Source: Holophagales bacterium UBA5066
GTDB taxonomy: Bacteria; Acidobacteriota; Thermoanaerobaculia; UBA5066
Direction of reading: 5' to 3'
Assembly: GCA_002414905.1 (NCBI GenBank)
Contig: DIAY01000107.1
Location: forward strand, 13,600 to 77,599
DNA length: 64,000 nt
Shown here: one piece after another, positions 10,047 through 17,770 of the stretch
Position numbering within the stretch: the first letter of the stretch is position 1
How the letters are laid out: each line of letters starts with the position of its first letter
Program-made: the position numbers and the translations under genes
Notes under the pieces: generated by a model
What the model was told of the DNA's origin: nothing
The model's input: only the letters and a program-made list of their open reading frames with translations
Databases searched by the model: none

Positions 10047-11678
10047 CTATTCCTCTCCCGAGACCCGGGCGTTGTGGAGGAGCCAGAGGCCGGAAAAGGC
10101 CCGGAGAAGGCGGAAACGCGAGCGCGTGAGCTCGTTCAGCCGCTCGGGCGGGCCTTCCGGGCCCGTCGCCTCGAGAGCCTGACGGAAGCGGCGATCGAGG
10201 TCCTGAGCCCTCCCGAGGCACTCGCCCGCCTTCTCGAGCTCGCCGGCGTCGACGGAGCCTCCGGCCGGCGCCTTCAGCCGCGTCGCGATGTCATCCACCA
10301 GAAGCCGCAGGGCAGCTCCTTCGACGTAGAGGCTGTCGTTGACGGCGTCCTCGACGCCCGGATCGGGCTCCTCCGTCTGAATCCGCCGGGCTGCCCGGAC
10401 TTCCCAGGGCTCGAGACGGAACCGCGAGAGAGAAGAGCCGTAGGCGGCCTGCCCCGACCCCGCGCCGGCCCTGAGCATCTCCACGGAGTAGAGGATCTTG
10501 GAGGCGGTCTCGCCCAGGAGGCGGTCCGATACGAACGCGGGCAGCGCCCGTTCCGCCTTCGGCGGCTCGGGGGGAGCCGCCGCGGCGTCCCGCGCGGGGA
10601 AGTAGCCGCTGATCGTCTCTCTCGCTTCGGTCAGATCTTCCACTTCCAGCGCCTGCAGGACTTCCGGGAGAGCCTCCCCGGCGGCCTCCCCGCCCACGTC
10701 GAGCCTCGTCATCAGCTGGTCGATCGCCTCTGCGAGGCGCGTGACCTGCCCGTGCCGGATCTCCCCCTCGTTCCGGTTCTTGTCGAACTCGTCCTTGAAC
10801 TGGCGGAACCTCCGGAACTCCTCGCGCAGATCGGTATCCGCGACCTCGGGCCGCCGCGAGAGCTCGCGCTCGATGTCGAGGAGGTGCTGAGACGATTCGA
10901 AGATCCGCCTCTCCTCGTTCCGGTAGAGGGCCTGGAAACGGTTCTTGGCGGCGAGGTTCGCCTCCAGGATGGCCGCGAGGACGTTCTGGTCGTAGTAGGC
11001 CGGACCGAGCCGGTGCTTGACCGTCCGGAGACTGTCGAGGATCTTCTTCTCCGTGAGGTCCTCGAAACGCTCGCACGCGTCGATGTCCTGGCGAAGGAGG
11101 CCAAGTGCCTTCACCGCTGCCGTCAGCTCGGCCGCCGGCGCCGGTGAACGGCGGACGAGCCCGAGGAGCGCCGCGAACAGCTTGGTCAGCTCCTGGGGAA
11201 ACCGGGGCAGGAAGCGGCCGTCGTCCAGGGACCGGCGGGCCCCGACGAGCGTGACGAGGAAGTCCATCTTGTCGAGGGCTTCCGGCGAGACCTGCCGCGA
11301 GTGGAAGTAGAAGCGGAGGATCGCCAGCAGGAGCTTTTCGTCCTCCGTCCTCACCTTCTCGAAAAAGCGCCTCACCCAGCTCGCGGCGATCTTCTCGTCG
11401 TCGGCCGAGAGCGCGCGATAAACGATGTCGAGGCGGCCGTCGAGCTGGTTGATCTGGTCGATGACGACCGGCGGGGGCTGGACGTTCAGGATCGTCGTGA
11501 CGGACTTGATCTGGTCGTAGAGCCCCTGGAAGTCGATCTGGTAGCCGGGCGCATCGCCGAAGAAAGTCTTGTGCACCCCCTGGAGGAACTGGTGAAAGGT
11601 CCAGAAGGTCTTGAACTTCTCGGTCAGCCGCGTATAGGCGTCATGAAGGGTCTTCAGATCGACGATCGACGTGCTCAA
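10047..11678 (-). CDS. Uncharacterised 543-residue helical protein
   Basis: I do not recognise this family. The product has no signal peptide and no clear membrane segment, and is predicted largely alpha-helical with long charged stretches. The N-terminal part has aromatic clusters (FKTFWTFHQFLQGVHKTFFG) and the segment VIDQINQLDGRLDIVYRAL; a coiled-coil-like charged region lies near residues 230-320, before a Pro/Ala-rich break (AAAAPPEPPKAERALPA) at about residue 370. The start is TTG at 11678, with GAGAGG 6 nt upstream and a perfect TATAAT box about 26 nt upstream. It is divergent from hpt and upstream of lysS. The gene is clearly coding: one long frame with strong GC bias at third positions. 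Confidence 0.8.
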   Translation of the reverse strand: MSTSIVDLKTLHDAYTRLTEKFKTFWTFHQFLQGVHKTFFGDAPGYQIDFQGLYDQIKSVTTILNVQPPPVVIDQINQLDGRLDIVYRALSADDEKIAASWVRRFFEKVRTEDEKLLLAILRFYFHSRQVSPEALDKMDFLVTLVGARRSLDDGRFLPRFPQELTKLFAALLGLVRRSPAPAAELTAAVKALGLLRQDIDACERFEDLTEKKILDSLRTVKHRLGPAYYDQNVLAAILEANLAAKNRFQALYRNEERRIFESSQHLLDIERELSRRPEVADTDLREEFRRFRQFKDEFDKNRNEGEIRHGQVTRLAEAIDQLMTRLDVGGEAAGEALPEVLQALEVEDLTEARETISGYFPARDAAAAPPEPPKAERALPAFVSDRLLGETASKILYSVEMLRAGAGSGQAAYGSSLSRFRLEPWEVRAARRIQTEEPDPGVEDAVNDSLYVEGAALRLLVDDIATRLKAPAGGSVDAGELEKAGECLGRAQDLDRRFRQALEATGPEGPPERLNELTRSRFRLLRAFSGLWLLHNARVSGEE

Positions 11679-11704
11679 GTTGAACCTCTCGAGGTTGCCC
11701 TTGC

Positions 11705-11712
11705 ATTATAGT
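11705..11712. promoter_or_regulatory. Overlapping divergent -10 boxes between hpt and the 543-residue gene
   Basis: The 42-nt gap between the two divergent genes holds one AT-rich octamer. On the minus strand it reads TATAAT (11710-11705); on the plus strand TATAGT (11707-11712). Each suits one of the two genes: the hpt GTG begins 8 nt after its box (leaderless), and the minus gene has a short UTR with GAGAGG. TTGAAC at 11680-11685 is 21 nt from the plus box, too far for a good -35. Confidence 0.55.
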
Positions 11713-11720
11713 TTCGTCCC

Positions 11721-12239
11721 GTGATTGACCGCACACTCATTTCAGAGGAGCAGATTTCGACCCGGCTGGACGAGCTGGCCAGAGAGATCGACACGGTCTA
11801 CGCCGGCCGCGAGATCCTGGCCGTAGGGGTCCTCAAGGGCTCGGTCTTCTTCCTCACCGACCTCCTGAAGCGCCTTTCGACCCCCGTCGCCGTCGATTTC
11901 CTGCAGGTGAGGTCGTACTCGGGGACCGCATCGACGGGGAACTTCGAGCTCGTCCGCGACCTCTCCTCCGACATCTCCGGCCGGGACGTCCTCATCTTCG
12001 AAGACATCGTGGACACCGGCCTGACCCTTCGAAAGCTCCTCGGCCTCCTCGGGACGCGCCAGCCGCGCTCCCTGAAGATCGCTGCGCTGCTCAAGAAAGA
12101 CCTCCCCGAGAACGCGGACCTGCCGGTCGACTTCCTCGGTTTCACCATCGGCCCCGAGTTCGTGATCGGCTACGGCCTCGACCTCGACGAGAAATACCGC
12201 AATCTGCCCTACATCGCAGTCTGGAGCCCGGAAAAATGA
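11721..12239 (+). CDS. hpt: Hypoxanthine phosphoribosyltransferase
   Basis: Purine salvage enzyme of 172 residues that transfers phosphoribose from PRPP to hypoxanthine or guanine. The PRPP-binding signature VLIFEDIVDTGLTL is present at about residues 90-103, with the type I PRTase core and the flexible-loop region around LQVRSYSGTASTG. The start is GTG at 11721, directly after the shared -10 octamer, with no ribosome binding site. The ridA gene follows with an ATGA overlap. The length is normal. Confidence 0.93.
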   Translation: MIDRTLISEEQISTRLDELAREIDTVYAGREILAVGVLKGSVFFLTDLLKRLSTPVAVDFLQVRSYSGTASTGNFELVRDLSSDISGRDVLIFEDIVDTGLTLRKLLGLLGTRQPRSLKIAALLKKDLPENADLPVDFLGFTIGPEFVIGYGLDLDEKYRNLPYIAVWSPEK

Positions 12240-12628
12240 GCGCACTTCGCACGATCGCCGTCGAAAACGCCCCGAAAGCCATTGGCCCCTATGCCCAGGG
12301 GATCGTCGCCGGGGGATTCCTCTTCACCGCAGGACAGGTCCACTTCGACCCGGTCACGATGAAGCTCGTGTCGGGAACGATTGCCGAGGAGACGAACCGG
12401 GTCTTCGACAACCTCGAGGCGATCCTCGTGGGGGCCGGCTGCCGGTTCGCCGACGTCGTGAAGACGACCGTCTTCCTGACGGACATGGGGAACTTCGCCG
12501 AGATGAATGGCGCCTACGCGGCGCGCTTCGGCGACCATCGTCCGGCCCGCTCCACCGTTCAGGTCGGGGCGCTCCCGGGAGGCGGCAGGGTCGAGATCGA
12601 GCTCGTCGCGAAGCTTCCGGCCGCCTGA
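12236..12628 (+). CDS. ridA: RidA family reactive-intermediate deaminase
   Basis: RidA enzymes hydrolyse reactive enamine/imine intermediates made by PLP enzymes. The 130-residue product has the family features: AIGPYAQGIVAGGFLFTAGQ near the N-terminus, the conserved Arg in RPARSTVQVGALPGG, and the terminal VEIELVAKLP. The ATG overlaps the hpt stop as ATGA. Immediately beyond and convergent is ltaE, a PLP-dependent aldolase; RidA may serve PLP enzymes of this kind, but the adjacency alone does not show it. Confidence 0.92.
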   Translation: MSALRTIAVENAPKAIGPYAQGIVAGGFLFTAGQVHFDPVTMKLVSGTIAEETNRVFDNLEAILVGAGCRFADVVKTTVFLTDMGNFAEMNGAYAARFGDHRPARSTVQVGALPGGGRVEIELVAKLPAA

Positions 12629-12647
12629 CGGTGGCCGGGTCCCGCCC

Positions 12648-13700
12648 TCAGCCCGCGGTCGACAGCTCGCGGAACGCCGCGACGCACTTCTCGGCGTCGG
12701 TGTCGCCGACGTCGGCGTGCGTGACGAGGCGCAGGGAGCTTCCGCCCGCCGCTCCGGCGAGGACGCCCCTCTCTTTCAGCCGGGAGAGCGCCTCCGCAGC
12801 CGATCCGAAGACCCTCGGGTCGAGGTCCGCGATGAGGATGTTCGTAGGAAACGCTCCCGGATCGAGCGAGACGCCGCGAAGCCCCGCGAGGTCCTTCGCA
12901 AGCCTCGCGAGGCGGGCATGGTCTTGCGTGAGCCGTCCCCGTTCCTCTTCCAGCGACACGAGCGCGGCGGCAGCGAGGATTCCCACCTGACGCATCCCGC
13001 CCCCGAAGAGCTTCCGCACACGCCGGGCTTCGGCCACGAACGCCTTCGACCCCGCCACCGCGCTTCCGACCGGCGCGCGCAGGCCTTTCGAGAAGCAAAC
13101 CATGACCGAGTCCAGGCCGTGCGCGAGCGAGGCCTCCGTCACCCCGAGGGCCGCGGCCGCGTTCCAGAGCCGCGCGCCGTCCAGATGGATGGCCAGGCCC
13201 CGCTTCCGGGCCAGAACGAGAACCTCTTCGATCGCAGCGCGGGGCAGGACCGTGCCCCCGGCAAAGTTGTGCGTGTTCTCGAGGCAGACGACCGACGTGC
13301 GCGGGAGGTAGTAGACCGATGCCGGGCGGATCCAGGCCTCGATCCCGGCGACGGGCATCCGGCCGAGCGGCCCGGCGACCGGGCGCGGGAGGAGACCGGA
13401 GAGAGCAGCCATCGCCCCCATCTCGTAGTGGAAGACGTGGCTCCGTTCTTCGACGATCACCTCGGTACCGGAGCGTCCGTGGACCCGCAGTGCGATCTGG
13501 TTCCCCATCGATCCGCTCGGCACGAAGAGGGCCGCCTCGAACCCGAGGATCTCGGCGGTCCGTGCTTCGAGACGGGCAATCGTCGGGTCTTCGCCGTAGA
13601 CGTCGTCGCCGACCTCGGCCTCGGCCATGGCCTTGCGCATCGCGGGCGTCGGCTGCGTAACGGTATCGGAACGGAAGTCGGAGAGAGGGGCCGTACTCAT
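12648..13700 (-). CDS. ltaE: Low-specificity threonine aldolase
   Basis: PLP-dependent fold-type I enzyme that cleaves threonine or allo-threonine to glycine and acetaldehyde. It has 350 residues with DFRSDTVTQPTPAMRKAM and GDDVYGEDPT at the N-terminus, the cofactor-stacking His region (SHVFHYEMGAM), the Asp in LDGARLWNAA, and the PLP lysine in MVCFSKGL. An upstream in-frame start exists at 13790, but ATG at 13700 gives the family N-terminus and has TACACT ending 8 nt before it, so a leaderless message is likely. It is divergent from the MBL hydrolase gene. Confidence 0.93.
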   Translation of the reverse strand: MSTAPLSDFRSDTVTQPTPAMRKAMAEAEVGDDVYGEDPTIARLEARTAEILGFEAALFVPSGSMGNQIALRVHGRSGTEVIVEERSHVFHYEMGAMAALSGLLPRPVAGPLGRMPVAGIEAWIRPASVYYLPRTSVVCLENTHNFAGGTVLPRAAIEEVLVLARKRGLAIHLDGARLWNAAAALGVTEASLAHGLDSVMVCFSKGLRAPVGSAVAGSKAFVAEARRVRKLFGGGMRQVGILAAAALVSLEEERGRLTQDHARLARLAKDLAGLRGVSLDPGAFPTNILIADLDPRVFGSAAEALSRLKERGVLAGAAGGSSLRLVTHADVGDTDAEKCVAAFRELSTAG

Positions 13701-13708
13701 CGGAACGG

Positions 13709-13714
13709 AGTGTA
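13709..13714 (-). promoter_or_regulatory. -10 box of ltaE
   Basis: TACACT on the minus strand, 8 nt before the ltaE ATG. It is the same short spacing as at other leaderless candidates here. No ribosome binding site intervenes. Confidence 0.4.
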
Positions 13715-13753
13715 GGCCCGCTCGTGCACGCCCGTGTGGCAGACTCGCTCGCG

Positions 13754-14413
13754 ATGGGCCTCGTTCTGGTGGAGTCCTTCGCCGTGGCACCTCTCGGGTG
13801 CAACTGCGCCATCGTCGCCGATCCCGCCACCCGGGCAGCGATCGTCCTCGACCCCGGTGGCGAGCCCGACCGGGTCCTGGAGGCCCTTTCGCGGCACGGC
13901 CTCACCGCCGTCGCCATCGTCCACACGCACGCCCACCTCGACCACTGCCTCTCCTCGGCGCGGCTGTCGAAGGAGACGGGGGCCCCGATCCTCATGCACG
14001 AAGGTGACCTCCCGCTGTACGGCGACCTCGCGCGCTGGGGACAGATGTTCGGCGTGACCGTCGAAGCGCCGGGAACGGTCGCTCGCACCCTCGCTCACGG
14101 CGACCTCGTTGCGTGCGGCAGCGGCTCGCTCGAGGTCCTCCACACGCCGGGTCACACACCCGGGAGCATCTGCTTCCGGCTCGAGGGCGAGACTCCCGTC
14201 CTCTTCTCGGGCGACACTCTCTTCCGTCGCTCCGTCGGCAGGACGGACTTTCCCGGAGGCTCGTGGGACGACCTCGTCGCCTCCATCGAAACCCACCTCC
14301 TGACGCTCCCGGGTGACCTGCTCGTCCTCCCGGGACACGGTGAGGAGACGACGATCGGCGAAGAGTCCCGGCTGAACCCGTTCGTGGGCGACCGCGCGCG
14401 TCCGCTGGCCTGA
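13754..14413 (+). CDS. MBL-fold metallohydrolase (glyoxalase II-like)
   Basis: Product of 219 residues with the zinc-binding motif THAHLDH, downstream metal ligands in HTPGHTPGS and FSGDTLF, and a final His in LPGHGEET. This is the pattern of the YcbL/GloB-like branch of the metallo-beta-lactamase fold, so it probably hydrolyses a thioester such as S-lactoylglutathione, but the substrate cannot be read from sequence. The ATG at 13754 is preferred over an upstream GTG at 13724. CAGACT ends 8 nt before it, which may be its -10. Confidence 0.88.
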   Translation: MGLVLVESFAVAPLGCNCAIVADPATRAAIVLDPGGEPDRVLEALSRHGLTAVAIVHTHAHLDHCLSSARLSKETGAPILMHEGDLPLYGDLARWGQMFGVTVEAPGTVARTLAHGDLVACGSGSLEVLHTPGHTPGSICFRLEGETPVLFSGDTLFRRSVGRTDFPGGSWDDLVASIETHLLTLPGDLLVLPGHGEETTIGEESRLNPFVGDRARPLA

Positions 14414-14426
14414 AGAGGCCGGGCGC

Positions 14427-14471
14427 CTACTCGTACCTCAGCGCCTCGATCGGATCCAGCCGGCTCGCGCT
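14427..14471 (-). pseudogene. Residual C-terminal tail of a second MacB-type permease
   Basis: Read on the minus strand, these 45 nt encode SASRLDPIEALRYE and a TAG stop. The intact permease gene next door ends KASRLDPIEALRYE. The two DNA copies are about 90 percent identical over roughly 42 nt. Nothing else of this copy remains. It looks like the leftover of a tandem permease duplication after deletion, or the product of recombination at the 3' ends. Confidence 0.7.
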
Positions 14472-14472
14472 C

Positions 14473-14504
14473 CCGGGGGGGCTGGGCTTCGCACGCCCCC
14501 CCGG
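14473..14504. repeat. GC-only hairpin between convergent genes
   Basis: A perfect 10-bp inverted repeat (CCGGGGGGGC and GCCCCCCCGG) with a 12-nt loop, followed by a further C run. It lies between the MBL gene (+) and the permease gene (-), next to the permease remnant. It could act as a bidirectional terminator hairpin, but it lacks a T tract in either direction. Confidence 0.5.
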
Positions 14505-14519
14505 CCCCCCCCTTTCAGA

Positions 14520-15746
14520 TCACTCGTACCGAAGCGCCTCGATCGGATCCAGCCTGCTCGCCTTAAGCGCCGGATAGAAGCCGAACGTCACGCCGATGAG
14601 GGCCGAGAAGAGGAAGGCCAGCGAGACCGCATTCGTGCTCACGAGGACCGGCCAGCCTGCGAACTTTGCAACGGCCTGCTGGATCCCGACGCCGAGGCCG
14701 ATTCCCACGATGCCCCCGGCGAGAGCGAGAACCAGGGCCTCGACGAGGAACTGCGCCCGGATGTCCGCCCCCTTTGCTCCGATCGCCATCCTCACGCCGA
14801 TCTCGCGCGTCCTCTCCGTCACCGAGACGAGCATGATGTTCATGATTCCGATCCCGCCGACGAGAAGCGAGACGCCGGCGATCGACCAGAGGAGCACGGC
14901 CATCGTGCGCGCCTGCGCGTCGGCCCTCTCGAGCATCTCGGTCTGCGACCGGATCATGAAGTCGTCCTCCTGGCCGGAGGCTTTGGAAATTTTGTGCCGC
15001 TGGCGGAGGAGGGCGCTGATCTCTTCCTGCGCCCGGGTGACGAGCTCGGGCGAGGAGACGGCGGCCATGATCATCCCGACGGCGGTCGTCCCCATGAGCT
15101 TCTTGCGGACGGTCTGGTAGGGGGCGATCACCGTGTCGTCCTGGTCCTGCCCCATCATCGAGCCCCCCTTCGACTCGAGGACCCCGACGACGCGGAACGG
15201 GATGTTCTTGATGCGGATCATCTTCCCGATGGGGTCCTCGTCTCCGAAGAGCGTCGTCGCGACGGTCCGGCCGAGGACGCAGACCTTCGCCGCGGCGCGG
15301 TTGTCGGCGTCCGTGAAGAACTGCCCCTCGGCTACGTTCCACGAACGGATCGCCGGCCAGTCGACCTCGCCCCCCTGGATCGAGGTGGACCAGTTCTGGT
15401 TCCCGTAGACGACCTGGGCCACCGTCCGGATCGAGGCCGAGACGTAAGCGACCGTCCCCACCTCCTGGCGGATCGCGTCCACATCCTGCTCGGAGAGCTT
15501 CGAGTTCGAGCCCCAGCCCGACCGCGCCCCGGAGGAGGTCGTCGTCCCCGGGAAGATCATCAGGAAATTCGTCCCGAGAGACTGCAGCTGCGACTCGGCC
15601 TGTACGCGCGCGCCCTCGCCGATCCCGATCGTGGCGATGACGCAGGCGACGCCGATGATGATGCCGAGCGCCGTGAGGAGCGACCGCATCTTGTTTCGTC
15701 CCATGGCGCGGAAGGCGACCTTCAGGATGCTCGTCGTCTTGGTCAT
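14520..15746 (-). CDS. MacB-like ABC transporter permease
   Basis: FtsX/MacB-family permease of 408 residues: an N-terminal membrane helix (LLTALGIIIGVACVIATIGIG), a periplasmic MacB-core domain (about 45-285), then three membrane segments and the terminal motif RLDPIEALRYE. Such permeases do not pump through a channel; they transmit motion to a periplasmic adaptor that works with an outer-membrane exit duct. The separate ATPase gene upstream overlaps it as ATGA, so this is a split MacB. A degraded copy of its C-terminus lies just downstream. Confidence 0.9.
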   Translation of the reverse strand: MTKTTSILKVAFRAMGRNKMRSLLTALGIIIGVACVIATIGIGEGARVQAESQLQSLGTNFLMIFPGTTTSSGARSGWGSNSKLSEQDVDAIRQEVGTVAYVSASIRTVAQVVYGNQNWSTSIQGGEVDWPAIRSWNVAEGQFFTDADNRAAAKVCVLGRTVATTLFGDEDPIGKMIRIKNIPFRVVGVLESKGGSMMGQDQDDTVIAPYQTVRKKLMGTTAVGMIMAAVSSPELVTRAQEEISALLRQRHKISKASGQEDDFMIRSQTEMLERADAQARTMAVLLWSIAGVSLLVGGIGIMNIMLVSVTERTREIGVRMAIGAKGADIRAQFLVEALVLALAGGIVGIGLGVGIQQAVAKFAGWPVLVSTNAVSLAFLFSALIGVTFGFYPALKASRLDPIEALRYE

Positions 15747-16480
15747 GTCGTTCCCTTCGCCTTCCGGCGTTTCGCCACGGGCTCGTCCAGAACGAGCCGC
15801 CCGTCGCGGAAGGCGACGACGCGCCGCGCGTACTCCGCGATATCCGGCTCGTGAGTGATCAGGACGACCGTCTTTCCCTCCTCGTTGAGGCTCTGGAAGA
15901 TCCCCATCACCTCGTCGGAGGTCTTCGAGTCGAGATTTCCGGTCGGCTCGTCAGCAAGCATGATCGAGGGGTCGTTCACCAGCGCCCGGGCGATGGCCAC
16001 GCGCTGCTGCTGCCCGCCGGAGAGCTGCGCCGGGGTATGGTCCCAACGGTCGGCCAGACCCACCCTCCCGAGGCAGGTCCGCGCCTTCTCGAGCTGCTCG
16101 GCGTCGGAGAGGCTGTGCTTTCTCGAGTAGAGGAGCGGAAGCTCGACGTTCTCGAGGGCCGAGGTCCGCGCGAGGAGGTTGAAGCTCTGGAAGATGAATC
16201 CGATCTTGTCGTTGCGAATCTCGGCGCGGGCGTTCCGGTCGAGCGTCGAGACGTCCACGCCGTCGAGGACGTAGGTCCCCGACGTCGGGCGGTCGAGGCA
16301 TCCGACGATGTTCATGAAGGTCGACTTTCCCGACCCCGAAGGTCCCATCACGGCGAGGAACTCCCCGTGTGCCACGTCGATCGTCACGCCGTCGAGGGCG
16401 CGGACTTCCGTGTCCCCCATGGCGTAGATCCGCGTCAGGTCGCGGATCCGGATGAGCGGCTCGACCCTGCTCGAGGCCAC
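15743..16480 (-). CDS. MacB-like ABC transporter ATPase
   Basis: ATPase of 245 residues with Walker [10 protein letters not shown], the signature [19 protein letters not shown] and Walker [13 protein letters not shown]. It belongs to the MacB/LolD/FtsE group. It lies 2 nt downstream of the adaptor gene and overlaps the permease gene by ATGA, so all three are made together. The likely role is export of a peptide, siderophore, macrolide or lipid, but no substrate is evident. Confidence 0.9.
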   Translation of the reverse strand: MASSRVEPLIRIRDLTRIYAMGDTEVRALDGVTIDVAHGEFLAVMGPSGSGKSTFMNIVGCLDRPTSGTYVLDGVDVSTLDRNARAEIRNDKIGFIFQSFNLLARTSALENVELPLLYSRKHSLSDAEQLEKARTCLGRVGLADRWDHTPAQLSGGQQQRVAIARALVNDPSIMLADEPTGNLDSKTSDEVMGIFQSLNEEGKTVVLITHEPDIAEYARRVVAFRDGRLVLDEPVAKRRKAKGTT

Positions 16481-16482
16481 GC

Positions 16483-17766
16483 CTACATCCGTCCCATGCC
16501 CCGGGACCCGCCGCTGCTGCCGCCCGAGCTCGCCATCGCCCGGGCCGTCGCCAGGCCGATGACGACCTCGTCGCCGTCCTTCAGCGAGTCGCTTTCGACC
16601 GCGGTCACGTTTCCGTCCGTGAGGGCCGTCTTCACGTGCACCGCGCGGAGCTTGCCGGTCGGGAGCTCGACGTAAACGTCTGCGCCTCGCGACGGGCCCT
16701 TGCGGCCGCCACCCGGACGGCCGGAGGCATCTCCTGGGCGGCCAGGGGCGCCGCCGCTCCTCGCTCCAGCCGGCACCGCTGCTTCGTCTCCCTTCGGCTC
16801 GCCCGGCTTCTCACCGGTCTTCGTCGCGTCCTTCTTCCCACCGTTCTCGAGGTCGGCCGGGTCGGGCCGGAATCTCAGCGCCGCGTTCGGAACGCGCAGC
16901 ACGTCCTCCCTGCGGTCGACGGGGAGGAGGACGTTCGCGGTCATGCCGGGACGCAGCTTCAGCTCGGGATTGGACACGTCGAGAAGGACCGGGTACGTCA
17001 CGACGTTCTGCACCGTCTGCGGCGAAAGACGGATCTGGGAGACGTTGCCGCGAAACGGGCGGTCGGGAAATGCGTCGACGGAGAAGGTCGCTTCCTGCCC
17101 GACCCGCACCCGTCCGATGTCGGCCTCGTCGATGTTCGTGAGGACCTGCATCTTCGTGAGGTCCTGCGCGATCGTGAACAGGACGGGCGCCTGGAACGAG
17201 GCGGCGACGGTCTGACCGATGTCGTACTCGCGGTCGACGACGACGCCGTCGATCGGAGAGGTGATCCGCGTGTAGGCGAGGTTCGTCTCGGCCTGCCGGA
17301 GGGCCGCCGTCGACTGCTCCACCGTCGCCGCCGCGCCGTCACGGTTCGCCTTGGCCGTGTCGTACTCCGACTGCGCCTGCAGCTGCGCATCGAGGAGCTT
17401 CTTGGCGCGCGCCAGGACGAGCTCGGCGTTTCGCAGCTCGACCTTCGCCCTCTCCAGGTCGGCCCTCCGCTGATCGACCGAGGTCTGGAAGGGGGTCGGG
17501 TCGAGCCCGGCGAGGAGCTGGCCCTTCTTCACCTCGGAGTTGAAGTCGGCGTGCAGGCTCGCGATGATCCCGGAAACCTGGCTCCCGACCTTGACGGTCG
17601 TCACGGCCGAGAGGGTTCCCGTCGCGGTGACGGTCGCAACGACATCGCCCCTCGTCACCTTCTCCTTGCGAAACTTCGGGCCGCTCGCCTTCTCTCTGGA
17701 GACGAGCAGGACGCCCCCCGCCACGACGGCGACGACGACCACCGCTCCGATCAGGACCTTTTTCAT
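16483..17766 (-). CDS. MacA-like periplasmic adaptor (membrane fusion protein)
   Basis: HlyD/RND-type adaptor of 427 residues. It starts MKKVLIGAVVVVAVVAG, a single membrane anchor, then RKEKVTRGDVVATVTATGTL and VGSQVSGII, the first half of the lipoyl domain. A helical hairpin (about 105-165), the second lipoyl half (TSPIDGVVVDREYDIGQTV), a beta-barrel domain and a C-terminal domain follow. A low-complexity Lys/Gly/Pro/Arg-rich insert interrupts the C-terminal part (about 305-360), and the tail is Ser/Gly rich. GGAAAGG lies 7-8 nt before the ATG. It sits between the porin-like gene and the ATPase gene. Confidence 0.9.
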   Translation of the reverse strand: MKKVLIGAVVVVAVVAGGVLLVSREKASGPKFRKEKVTRGDVVATVTATGTLSAVTTVKVGSQVSGIIASLHADFNSEVKKGQLLAGLDPTPFQTSVDQRRADLERAKVELRNAELVLARAKKLLDAQLQAQSEYDTAKANRDGAAATVEQSTAALRQAETNLAYTRITSPIDGVVVDREYDIGQTVAASFQAPVLFTIAQDLTKMQVLTNIDEADIGRVRVGQEATFSVDAFPDRPFRGNVSQIRLSPQTVQNVVTYPVLLDVSNPELKLRPGMTANVLLPVDRREDVLRVPNAALRFRPDPADLENGGKKDATKTGEKPGEPKGDEAAVPAGARSGGAPGRPGDASGRPGGGRKGPSRGADVYVELPTGKLRAVHVKTALTDGNVTAVESDSLKDGDEVVIGLATARAMASSGGSSGGSRGMGRM

Positions 17767-17770
17767 CGAA

